From NCBI GenBank assembly GCA_947492585.1, contig CANLND010000017.1, forward strand, positions 28,668 through 92,667: a DNA stretch of 64,000 bases. The letters run 5' to 3'. This DNA comes from an uncultured Paracoccaceae bacterium. Its GTDB lineage: Bacteria > Pseudomonadota > Alphaproteobacteria > Rhodobacterales > Rhodobacteraceae. Under the pieces are notes generated by a model, which saw only the letters and a program-made list of their open reading frames with translations, did no database searches and was not told the origin of the DNA. Positions 53,597 through 62,801 of the stretch are shown here, in pieces; position 1 is the first letter of the stretch, and every line of letters starts with the position of its first letter. Position numbers and translations under genes: made by a program.

Positions 53597-53920
53597 CTAG
53601 CCGCAGCGTCCCTCAAAGACCCAAAGGTTGGGAACAGCAGTGAGTATACCCGCTGAGTACTCAATGACGGTTTTGTCAGGCGGACAAGTTTCTCGTTCCA
53701 AATGCGCGACTATTTCGACCTCAGTAAAGTTCTGCCCCGCGGTCCCTGAAAATCGACCGTGGACAAACTCATGCACAAGAATGCTCTCGTTCACCTTATG
53801 TGTCTTGGCATCCCAATACAAATTCCCACATGCAGCCATCGCGAGCATCGCGGGATACAACACGAAACTTCGAACTCCAAAACTCCGCGTCACTTTCTTC
53901 ACCGCTTTATATACGCACAC
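53597..53920 (-). CDS. Small putative lipoprotein with an HExxH sequence
   Basis: 107 aa, not recognised. The N-terminus has basic residues, a hydrophobic stretch (SFVLYPAMLAMAAC) and a lipobox-like MAAC, so it is probably a lipoprotein. Residues HEFVH (in SILVHEFVHGRFSG) give a zinc-peptidase HExxH, which could be chance in so small a protein; a third ligand might be the Glu in FTEVEIVAHLE. Two further cysteines (ETCPPD, EGRCG) may pair in the periplasm. No functional claim is made. Confidence 0.6.
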   Translation of the reverse strand: MCVYKAVKKVTRSFGVRSFVLYPAMLAMAACGNLYWDAKTHKVNESILVHEFVHGRFSGTAGQNFTEVEIVAHLERETCPPDKTVIEYSAGILTAVPNLWVFEGRCG

Positions 53921-54029
53921 GAAATCACGTTTTCACAAAGCCGATTGGCGCCAATCCAATTGGCACGGGCGGAAAGCCCGGGCCGCGCCCGACCGTCCCC
54001 ATGGGAGGGTCGGGCACAGCCCTCATGCC

Positions 54030-54380
54030 TCATCCATCGCAGTCATACCAAACTGTAACGGAAGGCACCTGCTGGCCGCTTGCGATGGTCGACGTACCGG
54101 ATGTTGGGGCCTGGCTGATCTTGAGCGTTGGCGCACCAATGCGCTGACAATGCCCAGCCACACGGCGATCAACGGCTTTCTGACCGACCTGATTTGGGAA
54201 ATAGACGACTTGAAGCCCGCTATCGATGGGGAATGCCAAATGCAGGCCCTGACGATCCGCAGGGTTTGGAAACACCTTAGCCATCAACACCTGCCGCCGA
54301 TCATGCGCCTTTTGCGGATCAACATTACAGGCCGATACCAAAGCAATCATTCCAGCAAGCGCCACATATTTAAGTTTCAT
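54030..54380 (-). CDS. Small putative lipoprotein
   Basis: 116 aa, family not recognised. MKLKYVALAGMIALVSAC is a clear lipoprotein signal with the lipid-carrying Cys at residue 18. The mature part has KVFPNPADRQGLHLAFP and two cysteines (GHCQR, YDCDG) that may form a disulfide. It lies 109 bases upstream (in transcription) of the HExxH lipoprotein gene on the same strand, and the two may form an operon. Confidence 0.7.
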   Translation of the reverse strand: MKLKYVALAGMIALVSACNVDPQKAHDRRQVLMAKVFPNPADRQGLHLAFPIDSGLQVVYFPNQVGQKAVDRRVAGHCQRIGAPTLKISQAPTSGTSTIASGQQVPSVTVWYDCDG

Positions 54381-54551
54381 AGTGAAATTTCCTCGATTGA
54401 ATTCAGGACAAAGAGATACTCACCTCGCACAATCAAGGCAAGAAGCGTCACAGGGAAAACAAGCGAAACAAGAAAGCTTCACACCCAGTCAAGGTTAGGC
54501 GCGCCCTATAGCTCTTCTAGAGTACAACCAGCGCTAGGGCTCCGCCCGTTC

Positions 54552-54592
54552 GCGAGCGAAACGCTCCCCCGGAGCGTTTCCGAGAAGCTCGC
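54552..54592 (-). terminator. Nested hairpin at the oxygenase gene end
   Basis: GAAACGCTCC-CCC-GGAGCGTTTC (10-bp stem) is enclosed by GCGAGC / GCTCGC and directly abuts the stop codon of the 2OG-oxygenase-like gene. No T-run follows. It may terminate weakly or protect the mRNA 3' end. Confidence 0.5.
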
Positions 54593-55213
54593 TCACTCCC
54601 ACCGATAATTAAAGCTCACCGAAATCCGCTCTTCCTCGGCCATATTCAATGGCACCTCGTGGCGAATAAAGCTCTCCCACAGCAGCACATCACCAACCTT
54701 GGGCGACTGATAGACAAAGGTCTTCAGTTCCTCACGGCAGTCCTTAACCCGTGGCGGGTGCGCCATCATCATCGCGTGGCGGGGATCTTCCAGCTTCAGC
54801 GCACTGGCGCCTTCCGGCATCTGCACATAGGTGGTGCCCGAAATCACCGAATGCGGGTGAATGTGGCTGGCATGGGTGCCGCCCTCGGGCAGAATGTTGA
54901 TCCAGATATCTTCCAACACCAGCTTGCGCCCATCAAGGTTCAACTGCAAGTCCTGCGCAAAAGCCGCCACATGCGCATCCAAGGACGTCACCAGATCCGC
55001 AAAAATCGGGAACCGCCACGGCAGATCCGTCAGCGACGCGTATGAGGTATAGCCGGGATATCCGTTCTCCTCACACCACGCCTGCCCGGCGTCATCATCT
55101 TCTGCGATGACGATACAAGAGTCCTGCAACTCTTCGGGATCAATATTGGGACCATGCTCCGACAAAGCGGCGCGGTAAAGACGGGTTACAAAGAGAGAAT
55201 CGATCTGTGCCAT
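54593..55213 (-). CDS. Putative 2-oxoglutarate/Fe(II) oxygenase-like protein
   Basis: 206 aa. The core has GGTHASHIHPHSVISGTTYVQMP near residue 110, giving a HxHxH-rich iron-site segment, a PKVGDVLLWESFIRHEVPLN segment with the distal His, and VSFNYRW at the end with the Arg-like region. This is the layout of the small 2OG-Fe(II) oxygenase family found in marine bacteria and cyanophages (TIGR02466-like). Substrate unknown. It stands alone between the lipoproteins and a divergent DUF2189 gene. Confidence 0.75.
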   Translation of the reverse strand: MAQIDSLFVTRLYRAALSEHGPNIDPEELQDSCIVIAEDDDAGQAWCEENGYPGYTSYASLTDLPWRFPIFADLVTSLDAHVAAFAQDLQLNLDGRKLVLEDIWINILPEGGTHASHIHPHSVISGTTYVQMPEGASALKLEDPRHAMMMAHPPRVKDCREELKTFVYQSPKVGDVLLWESFIRHEVPLNMAEEERISVSFNYRWE

Positions 55214-55343
55214 TCCCCCTCTCTACCGAAGCCGCCCTCGCTTGGCGAGACACCGCAATCCCTTAACGCTCGACAGACCTGGCCCCAACGGTTAGCCTCA
55301 TCCGTGGAAACGCGCGCTGAGACCCAAAGAGGACGGACCCAGC

Positions 55344-56120
55344 ATGCACTTACAGCCAAAACCCGGCGTCCCTGATTTAACCGCCGCCACCCCCCAAATG
55401 CTGCGCGAGGCCCTAAAACGGGGATGGGCAGATCTCCGACGAGCGCCGCTGTTCGCCCTCACCATCGCCGGCGTCTACGTTGCCATCGGCTGGATTATGA
55501 CGTGGATCACTCAACAGACGGGTCAGACCTATTGGCTGATCTTCGCCGCCGTGGGCTTTCCGCTGTTCTCTCCCTTTGCGGCTGTTGGATTTTACGACGT
55601 CAGCCGCCGCTTTGCCCGCAACACCTCGATGAACTGGACCGCAACACTCAGCGTGGTCTTGCACCAATCCCGGCGCCAGCTGCCCTCACTCTGCGCCATC
55701 ATCGTGATGATCTTCTTATTCTGGTTCTTTCTCACCCATATGATCTTTGCCCTCTTCCTCGGCCTGACCACGATGACCAATGTTTCCACATCGATACAGG
55801 TTTTTCTGACCCCCAACGGCCTGATGATGCTCAGCTTTGGCATGCTCGTGGGCGCAGGCTTTGCAACCCTCCTTTATATGCTGACAGTGCTGGCCCTGCC
55901 GCTTCTGCTGGACCGCGAGATTGATTTTGTCACCGCCATGCTCACCAGCTTTGCCTACGTGCAGCGCAATGGCGCCGTGATGTTCACCTGGGCCGCCCTC
56001 ATCGCCGCCCTCACGTTCCTGTCAATGCTTCCGGGCTTTCTGGGGCTGTTCCTCACGCTCCCCTTGCTCGGCCATGCCACCTGGCATCTTTACGATATCA
56101 TCGCCACCCCTACGCCCTAG
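55344..56120 (+). CDS. DUF2189 integral membrane protein
   Basis: 258 aa with about six TM helices. An N-terminal cytoplasmic part ([20 protein letters not shown]) is followed by hydrophobic segments including [21 protein letters not shown], a pattern typical of DUF2189, once thought related to cytochrome oxidase subunit I. Function is unknown. The ATG has GAGGA upstream. Codon use is strongly GC-rich like the host genes, so recent transfer is not suggested. Confidence 0.85.
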   Translation: MHLQPKPGVPDLTAATPQMLREALKRGWADLRRAPLFALTIAGVYVAIGWIMTWITQQTGQTYWLIFAAVGFPLFSPFAAVGFYDVSRRFARNTSMNWTATLSVVLHQSRRQLPSLCAIIVMIFLFWFFLTHMIFALFLGLTTMTNVSTSIQVFLTPNGLMMLSFGMLVGAGFATLLYMLTVLALPLLLDREIDFVTAMLTSFAYVQRNGAVMFTWAALIAALTFLSMLPGFLGLFLTLPLLGHATWHLYDIIATPTP

Positions 56121-56123
56121 CGC

Positions 56124-56190
56124 TTCTTTTTGGCGGCAAATACCCCGGGGGAGCCGACGCCCGTCGGCGGGGGCAGCGCCCCCCCACCCC
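56124..56190. repeat. GC-rich REP-like intergenic element, copy B
   Basis: TTTTTGGCGGCAAATACCCC followed by GGGGAGCCGACG/CGTCGGC and GGGGGCAGCGCCCCCC hairpins just after the DUF2189 stop. It resembles the element at 15787-15835. It lies between the DUF2189 gene and the rplP terminator. Confidence 0.5.
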
Positions 56191-56199
56191 AACACAACA

Positions 56200-56230
56200 A
56201 AACCCCCGCTGATCACTCAGCGGGGGCTTC
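56200..56230 (-). terminator. Terminator after rplP
   Basis: CCCCCGCTGA / TCAGCGGGGG, a perfect 10-bp stem with a short loop, followed on the minus strand by TTTTG. It ends the rplB-rpsS-rplV-rpsC-rplP unit. Confidence 0.88.
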
Positions 56231-56254
56231 AATAGTCTCAAAGAGTGGTAAAAC

Positions 56255-56668
56255 TTACCAGTCTTCGCGAACCACAACGCGGGTTTTCACCGGCAGTTTC
56301 ATTGCGGCCAGGCGCAGGGCCTCGCGCGCAACATCTTCTGCAACACCGTCGATTTCAAACATCACACGGCCAGGTTTCACCTTGCACGCCCAGAAATCCA
56401 CGGAACCTTTACCCTTACCCATACGAACTTCAACGGGCTTAGAGGTTACCGGGGTGTCCGGGAAGATACGGATCCAAACACGGCCCTGACGCTTCATGTG
56501 ACGCGTCATGGCACGACGAGCAGCTTCGATCTGACGCGCAGTAACGCGCTCAGGCTCAAGAGCCTTCAGACCGAATGTGCCGAAGTTCAGATCGGAACCG
56601 CCTTTGGCAAGACCTTTGATCCGGCCTTTGTGCATTTTGCGGAATTTAGTACGCTTTGGCTGAAGCAT
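56255..56668 (-). CDS. rplP: 50S ribosomal protein L16
   Basis: 137 aa. [19 protein letters not shown] and the C-terminal [23 protein letters not shown] are diagnostic. L16 helps form the A site of the 50S. It is the last gene before a terminator, so rpmC is not co-transcribed with it. Confidence 0.98.
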   Translation of the reverse strand: MLQPKRTKFRKMHKGRIKGLAKGGSDLNFGTFGLKALEPERVTARQIEAARRAMTRHMKRQGRVWIRIFPDTPVTSKPVEVRMGKGKGSVDFWACKVKPGRVMFEIDGVAEDVAREALRLAAMKLPVKTRVVVREDW

Positions 56669-56680
56669 ATCGCGATCTCC

Positions 56681-57400
56681 TTACCGGTCGCCGCGACGGT
56701 TACCACCTGCACCGCGAGGTGCTGGGCCGTCTTGGACTTCTTGAGATTTGCGATCACGCGCCTGAGGATCGTGTTCCATGATCTCGCCTTTGAAGATCCA
56801 GGTTTTGATCCCGATGATACCATAAGGTGTCATCGCTTCAGAGTGTGCGTAATCGATGTCGGCGCGCAGGGTGTGCAAGGGCACACGACCTTCGCGGTAC
56901 CATTCGGTACGAGCGATTTCAGCACCACCCAGACGGCCAGCAACGTTCACCCGGATACCCTGGGCGCCCATGCGCATAGCATTCTGAACGGCACGCTTCA
57001 TCGCGCGACGGAAGGATACACGGCGTTCCAGCTGCTGAGCGATAGACTCGCCAACCAGCTGTGCGTCAAGCTCGGGCTTGCGAACTTCAACAATGTTGAG
57101 GTGCAGCTCGGACTCGGTCATCGCAGCAATCTTCTTGCGCAGAACTTCAATGTCCGCGCCTTTCTTGCCGATGATGACGCCGGGACGCGCAGTGTGAATG
57201 GTCACACGGCACTTTTTATGCGGGCGCTCAATGATGATACGCGCGATACCGGCTTGCTTGCATTCTTCCTTGACGAAGTCACGGATACGCAGATCTTCCA
57301 GCAGAAGGTCACCGTAGTCCTTGGTGTCCGCATACCAGCGGCTGTCCCAAGTACGGTTGATCTGCAGGCGCATGCCAATTGGATTGACTTTATGACCCAT
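56681..57400 (-). CDS. rpsC: 30S ribosomal protein S3
   Basis: 239 aa with KH domain ([21 protein letters not shown]) and the C-terminal S3 domain ([23 protein letters not shown]). It is at the mRNA entry. The start overlaps the rplV stop by one base. Confidence 0.98.
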   Translation of the reverse strand: MGHKVNPIGMRLQINRTWDSRWYADTKDYGDLLLEDLRIRDFVKEECKQAGIARIIIERPHKKCRVTIHTARPGVIIGKKGADIEVLRKKIAAMTESELHLNIVEVRKPELDAQLVGESIAQQLERRVSFRRAMKRAVQNAMRMGAQGIRVNVAGRLGGAEIARTEWYREGRVPLHTLRADIDYAHSEAMTPYGIIGIKTWIFKGEIMEHDPQARDRKSQEVQDGPAPRGAGGNRRGDR

Positions 57401-57780
57401 TAGGACTGCTCCTCAACTTGACGCACCTTGATGGTGATCTCCGAAAACGGCTTCAGGATTTTCCCGTAACGACCACGAGCCCGCGGACGACCGCGCTTCA
57501 TGACCAGGTTTTTCCCAACATAGGCTTCGGCAACGATCAGCTCGTCGACGTCCAGGTTGTGGTTGTTTTCAGCGTTCGCAATTGCGGACTGAAGGCATTT
57601 CTTCACGTCCTGCGCTACGCGCTTGTTCGAGAACGTCAGGTCGGTCAGAGCCTTGCCAACTTTCTTACCACGGATCAGACCTGCAACCAGGTTCAGCTTC
57701 TGCGGCGAGGTACGGAGCATGCGCAGTTTTGCCATTGCTTCGTTATCTGCCACGCGGCGGGGGTTCTTTTCCTTGCCCAT
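57400..57780 (-). CDS. rplV: 50S ribosomal protein L22
   Basis: 126 aa. [22 protein letters not shown] and the tunnel loop region [21 protein letters not shown] identify L22. It lies three bases after rpsS. Confidence 0.98.
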   Translation of the reverse strand: MGKEKNPRRVADNEAMAKLRMLRTSPQKLNLVAGLIRGKKVGKALTDLTFSNKRVAQDVKKCLQSAIANAENNHNLDVDELIVAEAYVGKNLVMKRGRPRARGRYGKILKPFSEITIKVRQVEEQS

Positions 57781-57783
57781 GAC

Positions 57784-58062
57784 TTATTTCCGCTTCGCTT
57801 TTTTGTCAGCCGCGTGACCGTAATAGGTCCGAGTTGGCGAATACTCACCAAACTTCTGACCAATCATGTCTTCGGTGACATTCACAGGAATGTGCTTCTG
57901 ACCGTTGTACACACCAAATGTCAGACCCACAAATTGGGGCAGAATGGTGGAACGACGCGACCAGATTTTGATGACTTCGTTGCGGCCCGATTCACGAACA
58001 GCTTCGGCTTTCTTAAGCACGTAAGCGTCGACAAAGGGACCCTTCCAAACAGAGCGAGACAT
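57784..58062 (-). CDS. rpsS: 30S ribosomal protein S19
   Basis: 92 aa. [20 protein letters not shown] and [20 protein letters not shown] are family hallmarks. It forms part of the 30S head with S13. It lies three bases after rplB. Confidence 0.98.
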   Translation of the reverse strand: MSRSVWKGPFVDAYVLKKAEAVRESGRNEVIKIWSRRSTILPQFVGLTFGVYNGQKHIPVNVTEDMIGQKFGEYSPTRTYYGHAADKKAKRK

Positions 58063-58065
58063 AAA

Positions 58066-58908
58066 TTAACGCCCCTTCTTCTTGGCGTGGCGCGAGCGAA
58101 CGATGAGCTTTTGCGACGCTTTGTTTTTGTTACGGGTACGCGTACCTTTGGTATCCTTACCCCAGGGTGTAACCGGAGTACGACCACCAGAGGTCCGACC
58201 TTCACCACCACCATGAGGGTGATCGATCGGGTTCATCGCAACACCACGAACACTTGGGCGTTTGCCCTTGTGACGCATACGGCCTGCTTTACCCAGGTTC
58301 TGGTTCGAGTTGTCAGGGTTTGATACCGCACCAACAGTGGCGATACATTCCTGACGGACCAGGCGCAGTTCACCCGAGGACAGGCGGATCTGTGCGTAGC
58401 CACCGTCACGACCAACGAACTGAGCATAAGTACCAGCAGCACGGGCAATCTGACCGCCTTTGCCGGGCTTCATTTCGATGTTGTGAACGATCGTACCGAT
58501 CGGCATGCCCGAGAACGGCATTGCGTTGCCCGGTTTGATGTCGGCTTTGCTGGAGGCGATGACCTTGTCACCAACGGCCAGACGCTGAGGCGCCAGGATG
58601 TAGGCTTGTTCACCGTCGTCGTACTTTACCAGTGCGATAAAGGCGGTACGGTTAGGGTCATATTCGATGCGCTCAACAGTGGCGGCAACATCAAACTTGT
58701 TCCGTTTGAAGTCAACGATCCGGTAGAGACGCTTTGCGCCACCGCCGCGGCGGCGTGAAGTGATCCGTCCGGTGTTGTTCCGGCCGCCCGATTTCGTCAA
58801 ACCCTCAGTGAGAGACTTGACGGGACGTCCTTTCCAAAGCTCCGAACGGTCGATCAGAACCAGCCCACGCTGGCCCGGCGTAGTCGGTTTATACGACTTA
58901 AGTGCCAT
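58066..58908 (-). CDS. rplB: 50S ribosomal protein L2
   Basis: 280 aa. [27 protein letters not shown] starts it; [25 protein letters not shown] sequence ([16 protein letters not shown]) is the peptidyl-transferase signature. It normally follows rplW with a short gap; here 1.7 kb with two plus-strand genes lies between, and a structured leader precedes rplB. Confidence 0.98.
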   Translation of the reverse strand: MALKSYKPTTPGQRGLVLIDRSELWKGRPVKSLTEGLTKSGGRNNTGRITSRRRGGGAKRLYRIVDFKRNKFDVAATVERIEYDPNRTAFIALVKYDDGEQAYILAPQRLAVGDKVIASSKADIKPGNAMPFSGMPIGTIVHNIEMKPGKGGQIARAAGTYAQFVGRDGGYAQIRLSSGELRLVRQECIATVGAVSNPDNSNQNLGKAGRMRHKGKRPSVRGVAMNPIDHPHGGGEGRTSGGRTPVTPWGKDTKGTRTRNKNKASQKLIVRSRHAKKKGR

Positions 58909-59019
58909 GCTTTCTGTCTTCCGTTTAGCGTGCGAAACCCAAGGAAGTACAGGGCCCCGCTATGTGTAAGCCCCCCGAAGGTGGCCAGTTATAGGGCCCC
59001 AAAGGTCCCCAAATTCAAA

Positions 59020-59068
59020 CATCCTGCAAAAATAACAGCCCCGGACGAATCCGAGGCCTTTCAGGATG
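59020..59068 (-). promoter_or_regulatory. Nested hairpin upstream of rplB
   Basis: On the minus strand GCCTCGGA-TTCG-TCCGGGGC is a UUCG-capped hairpin (59038-59057) enclosed by CATCCTG / CAGGATG arms (59020-59026, 59062-59068), with TTATTTTT after the inner stem. It is 110-160 bases before the rplB start and could act as an attenuator or autoregulatory site. Confidence 0.55.
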
Positions 59069-59204
59069 GACCGCTAGTAGCAGGGTTGGGATGGTGTGGC
59101 AATGGGTAAGGTACGCTGCTGTTGCAGTAGACCGTACGGCTCATTTAGCATTACGATACCCAAGCAACGCATAGTCACTGGGAACCTTGAACGAGGGTGC
59201 TCAG

Positions 59205-60104
59205 ATGTTCATCAGCGAGAATGATTACCGAAAGGCTTTTCAAGCCTATATTCGCAAAGGCATACCTATTGAACGATCGCTCAAACAAGGACGCTTAACA
59301 ACGCACTACGTCTGGCGCACCCGCAGCGATGGTAAAGTTCGCGATAGCCACCGAGCAAATGATGGTAAAATTTTCTCTTGGGATTCGCCTCCGGCCACTG
59401 GCCACCCAGGAGAAGATTTTGGCTGCCGCTGCGTCGCAGAACCATATTATGCCAAAGAAACAGAGACACTGTCACACGAACTCAGACATACACGTGATCA
59501 TGCAGCGCGCTGGGAAAATTTTGATTTCATTAGCCACTTTCACCTTGGAGGCGGGAGAAATGTAACGCTAGCGGAAATTGGCCATCTCTCTGAGGTCACT
59601 AAACACTGGGCCATCAGACACGGCGCACTACAAAGGTGGAGCACACAAATAATTTCCCGCGCGCGCCTCGTTGGATCAGGGCGGCTTTCAGCATCTTTTT
59701 CGAACTCTTACGGCTTCGAACGGGTTGAATTCTCCCACGGCGATTCAGTTGTGTCCGGGGATTTTGAGGGATTGGTCATCAAAAATGGCAGTATGCTCAA
59801 AATTTCCGGTAGGACCACATATCGCTTTTCAGATGCATTCACTGATCCTATCGATCTCAGAGAGTTTTCAGCCTGGTTGCGTGAACGCCCAGACCGCGCT
59901 CGCCGTCTTATACAAAGCGTTGGCGCGCTAGTAGGACTCAGCGATGGCCCCCAAGGTAACCCACTGCACCTCAACCCCGATGAGGTCTCAAGACTGTTTG
60001 GAATTATTTCTGATCTATTTGGCAGTCGATACGAAGTGCAGGGACACTGGGAATCAGAATTCGAAGCATCGGTTTTTGCGGATAGAAAGCTAAGCAGATA
60101 TTGA
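59205..60104 (+). CDS. MuF-motif protein, candidate polymorphic toxin
   Basis: 299 aa from the ATG at 59205 (MFISENDYRK), preceded by GAGGG; a TTG at 59187 is less likely. Residues 36-81 match the end of phage Mu gpF-like head-morphogenesis domains: YVWRTRSDGKVRDSH, then DGKIFSWDSPP, HPGEDFGCRC. The remaining 200 residues include YRFSDAFTDPIDL (206-218) and YEVQGHWES (278-286), which recall toxin domains placed behind MuF modules, a recollection not a database hit. No signal peptide or other phage gene is near. It is followed after two bases by a membrane-anchored small protein, so a toxin-immunity pair is the best guess. Confidence 0.65.
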   Translation: MFISENDYRKAFQAYIRKGIPIERSLKQGRLTTHYVWRTRSDGKVRDSHRANDGKIFSWDSPPATGHPGEDFGCRCVAEPYYAKETETLSHELRHTRDHAARWENFDFISHFHLGGGRNVTLAEIGHLSEVTKHWAIRHGALQRWSTQIISRARLVGSGRLSASFSNSYGFERVEFSHGDSVVSGDFEGLVIKNGSMLKISGRTTYRFSDAFTDPIDLREFSAWLRERPDRARRLIQSVGALVGLSDGPQGNPLHLNPDEVSRLFGIISDLFGSRYEVQGHWESEFEASVFADRKLSRY

Positions 60105-60106
60105 CC

Positions 60107-60568
60107 ATGAAGAGACCCTCGCTACGCGCGTTACCTAAACCAATTGCAGCAACTGTCGCACTGATGTGCCTTTACCTGACACTTGTCAGCATCATGCAAT
60201 TCACCCGAAATACGAAACACGTCACCTTACCCAATGGTGCCTCCATCGGCAGAAAACACTGGCTCGCCCGCCCGCAGGCAATCCACCTTTGGTCTCCCGA
60301 AGGGCATCTCATCACCCCAGAAGCCATCGATTTCATCTGCGCAAACAACAAATTTATTGAAGCCCACATGAAAAATGGAGGCGCTTTTTTATATTCCATC
60401 GACGAAGAGACGCTAATTCACGCCACCGAAGACCACTTCCATAAAGCACTCAAGAACAGCCAGCTGATTGGTCGCTCAGGGCAATGCATGGGCTATTTGC
60501 AGCGCTTGACTGGCACCCAACAAATACTCAAGGACCCCACAGTATTTCACTCAGAAAAACAGAACTAG
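60107..60568 (+). CDS. Membrane-anchored small protein, candidate immunity protein
   Basis: 153 aa from the ATG at 60107; an in-frame TTG at 60101 overlaps the upstream stop. A basic N-terminus, one TM helix (PIAATVALMCLYLTLVSIMQF) and then a soluble domain of about 120 residues that should face the periplasm. Two cysteines (FICANN, GQCMGY) could pair. Family not recognised. Tight coupling to the MuF-motif gene suggests it protects against that protein in the periplasm, which is inference. Terminator follows at 60587-60617. Confidence 0.6.
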   Translation: MKRPSLRALPKPIAATVALMCLYLTLVSIMQFTRNTKHVTLPNGASIGRKHWLARPQAIHLWSPEGHLITPEAIDFICANNKFIEAHMKNGGAFLYSIDEETLIHATEDHFHKALKNSQLIGRSGQCMGYLQRLTGTQQILKDPTVFHSEKQN

Positions 60569-60586
60569 AGCAACTTATCAGTGACA

Positions 60587-60617
60587 AAAAAGGCCCCCGC
60601 TTTTCAGCGAGGGCCCT
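60587..60617. terminator. Bidirectional terminator between the MuF pair and rplW
   Basis: GGCCCCCGCT / AGCGAGGGCC stem (one wobble) with a TTTC loop. T-runs occur on both strands, six on the minus strand. It ends both the MuF pair and the rpsJ-rplC-rplD-rplW unit. Confidence 0.88.
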
Positions 60618-60643
60618 TCTATTTTCACAAAAGAAAGCAGTCC

Positions 60644-60940
60644 TTACAGACCGGTGGACACGTCGATTGTGTTGCCTTCTTCCAGGGTCACGTAGGCTTT
60701 TTTCACGTCTTTACGCTTGCCCAATGAGCCGCGGAAACGCTTCACTTTACCTTTGGTGATCGAGGTGTTGACCGCTTTGACCTTCACACCAAACAGCGCC
60801 TCAACGGCCTCTTTGATCTGGGGTTTGTTGCTGTCGATTGCCACTTCAAAAACAACCGCGCCGTTTTCGGACGCCATGGTGGATTTCTCAGTGATGATCG
60901 GCTTGCGGATCACATCGTAATGTACGGCTTTTGCACTCAT
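60644..60940 (-). CDS. rplW: 50S ribosomal protein L23
   Basis: 98 aa. [15 protein letters not shown] and [22 protein letters not shown] mark L23, the docking site for trigger factor and SRP at the tunnel exit. It overlaps rplD by four bases and is followed by a terminator rather than rplB. Confidence 0.98.
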   Translation of the reverse strand: MSAKAVHYDVIRKPIITEKSTMASENGAVVFEVAIDSNKPQIKEAVEALFGVKVKAVNTSITKGKVKRFRGSLGKRKDVKKAYVTLEEGNTIDVSTGL

Positions 60941-61554
60941 TTCAGGCGAGCCTCCAGAGCTTCGACAGCTGATTTGGTGAGCACCAGAGTGTCACGCTTC
61001 AGGATGTCATAGACGTTTGCGCCCATTGTTGGCAGGATATCCAGACCTTCAATGTTACGCGATGCCTTCAGGAAGTCAGCGTTCACTGCTGCACCATCGA
61101 TCACCAGCGCGCGCTTCCAGCCCAGGTTCTTAACCTGCTTGGCCAGAGCTGAAGTTTTACCTTCTGCTGCTGCATCTTCGATGATGACCAGTTCACCCGC
61201 TTGTGCTTTTGCGGACAGCGCATGGCGCAGGCCCAGCTTGCGGAACTTCTTGGTCAGGTCGTGGCCGTGCGAACGCGGCGTTGGACCTTTGTAGATACCA
61301 CCCTTGCGGAAGATCGGCGCGTTACGGTCACCGTGACGTGCGCCACCGGTGCCTTTTTGGCGATAGATCTTCTTGGTCGAGTAGCTGGTTTCCGAACGGG
61401 TCAGTACCTTGTGAGTACCGGCCTGTGCGTTGTTACGCTGCCAGCGAACCAGGCGGTGCAGGATATCTGCGCGTGGCTCCAGACCAAACAGGTCTGCGGA
61501 CAGTTCAATATCACCGGCCTTTTCGCCGTCGAGTTTGATCACGTCAAATTTCAT
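60937..61554 (-). CDS. rplD: 50S ribosomal protein L4
   Basis: 205 aa. The extended loop [26 protein letters not shown] in the first half and the globular C-terminal part ([15 protein letters not shown]) are typical. In E. coli L4 represses the S10 operon by attenuation in the leader; a possible attenuator lies upstream of rpsJ here. It overlaps rplC by four bases. Confidence 0.98.
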   Translation of the reverse strand: MKFDVIKLDGEKAGDIELSADLFGLEPRADILHRLVRWQRNNAQAGTHKVLTRSETSYSTKKIYRQKGTGGARHGDRNAPIFRKGGIYKGPTPRSHGHDLTKKFRKLGLRHALSAKAQAGELVIIEDAAAEGKTSALAKQVKNLGWKRALVIDGAAVNADFLKASRNIEGLDILPTMGANVYDILKRDTLVLTKSAVEALEARLK

Positions 61555-62258
61555 GCTTCACCACCTTCCGCGGGAGCTTCCGCAGCAGTTTTCAGAGCGG
61601 CCGGGAACGGCAGACCTTCAGGTGCTTTCTTCTTCACGGCGTCTTTGACCGTAACCCAACCGGATTTCGGGCCAGGAACGGCGCCTTTGATGAAGACCAG
61701 ACCACGGTCCGCGTCGGTTTTTACAACTTCAAGGTTCTGAGTGGTAACGCGGGCAGCGCCCATGTGACCAGCCATTTTCTTGCCTTTGAAAACCTTACCG
61801 GGATCCTGACACTGACCTGTAGAACCGTGCGAACGGTGCGAAATCGAAACACCGTGTGTCGCGCGCAGACCACCAAAGTTGTGACGCTTCATCGCACCGG
61901 CAAAACCTTTACCGATCGATGTACCAGCAACATCAACTTTTTGACCTTCAACGAAGTGCTCAGCAGAGATTTCTGCGCCAACTTCGATCAGGGCGTCTGC
62001 GGGAACGCGGAATTCAACCAGCTTACGCTTGGGCTCAACCTTTGCAGCTGCAAAGTGGCCGCGCATGGCTTGGCTTGTGCGTTTCGCTTTTGCGGATCCT
62101 GCACCCAACTGAACAGCTGTGTAGCCGTCTTTGTCTTCGGTGCGTTGTGCGACAACCTGCAGGCCGTCCAGAGACAGAACGGTCACAGGGATCTGCTTAC
62201 CGTCTTCCATGAACAGGCGGGTCATGCCGACTTTTTTTGCGATAATACCAGAGCGCAT
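61551..62258 (-). CDS. rplC: 50S ribosomal protein L3
   Basis: 235 aa. [26 protein letters not shown] opens it; [24 protein letters not shown] sequence and [20 protein letters not shown] are the core signatures. L3 is near the peptidyl transferase centre. It has a C-terminal alanine/glutamate extension and starts 19 bases after rpsJ. Confidence 0.98.
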   Translation of the reverse strand: MRSGIIAKKVGMTRLFMEDGKQIPVTVLSLDGLQVVAQRTEDKDGYTAVQLGAGSAKAKRTSQAMRGHFAAAKVEPKRKLVEFRVPADALIEVGAEISAEHFVEGQKVDVAGTSIGKGFAGAMKRHNFGGLRATHGVSISHRSHGSTGQCQDPGKVFKGKKMAGHMGAARVTTQNLEVVKTDADRGLVFIKGAVPGPKSGWVTVKDAVKKKAPEGLPFPAALKTAAEAPAEGGEA

Positions 62259-62277
62259 AATAATCTACCCTCCGATC

Positions 62278-62592
62278 TTATGATTGCAGCTTGATTTCGA
62301 CGTCCACGCCAGCCGCCAGGTCGAGCTTCATCAGCGCGTCAACGGTTTGGGGAGTCGGATCAATGATGTCCAGGAGGCGCTTGTGCGTGCGGATCTCGAA
62401 CTGGTCACGGGATTTCTTGTCAACGTGAGGGCCACGCAGAACAGTGAATTTCTCGATCTTGTTCGGCATCGGGATGGGCCCGCGCACGTTTGCGCCGGTG
62501 CGCTTGGCAGTGTTGACGATCTCTTGTGTGCTGGCGTCCAGTACACGATAGTCAAATGCCTTCAGCCGGATACGGATGTTTTGGCTTTGCAT
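62278..62592 (-). CDS. rpsJ: 30S ribosomal protein S10
   Basis: 104 aa, first gene of the S10 operon. [45 protein letters not shown] in pieces, and [13 protein letters not shown] are the family pattern. S10 is also NusB's partner in antitermination. Upstream lie mutually exclusive hairpins (62661-62710). Confidence 0.98.
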   Translation of the reverse strand: MQSQNIRIRLKAFDYRVLDASTQEIVNTAKRTGANVRGPIPMPNKIEKFTVLRGPHVDKKSRDQFEIRTHKRLLDIIDPTPQTVDALMKLDLAAGVDVEIKLQS

Positions 62593-62660
62593 AAAAACAG
62601 CCTTTTGGTCAGGCGTGAGAGTTGAGAGGAGGGCCTGCGACCACCGCGAACCCTCATCGA

Positions 62661-62710
62661 ACCCAAAAGGCGGGAATCACCCCGCCTTCATTCGCACAAA
62701 GGCGAACTCG
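62661..62710 (-). promoter_or_regulatory. Candidate attenuator in the rpsJ leader
   Basis: On the minus strand AAGGCGGG-GTGATT-CCCGCCTT (62667-62688) is a terminator-like stem followed by TTGGG. The same AAGGCG can instead pair with the upstream CGCCTT (62699-62704 with 62683-62688), an exclusive alternative. It lies about 70-110 bases before rpsJ. It may be an L4-type attenuator or a terminator of the small membrane protein gene upstream. Confidence 0.6.
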
Positions 62711-62801
62711 CGCGATATACGCGGGATGCGCCTGTCTGGCAAGCGGTTTCGCAGCGAAACGCGTTGCAGGTGGGGCGAGCGGTGGGGTTAAATTTACCTC
62801 T

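Noticed and set aside
59205..60568. Prophage remnant, because of the phage Mu F-like motif
   Set aside because: No capsid, portal, terminase, tail, integrase or repressor gene lies nearby; a stand-alone MuF-type protein with a partner is a better fit.
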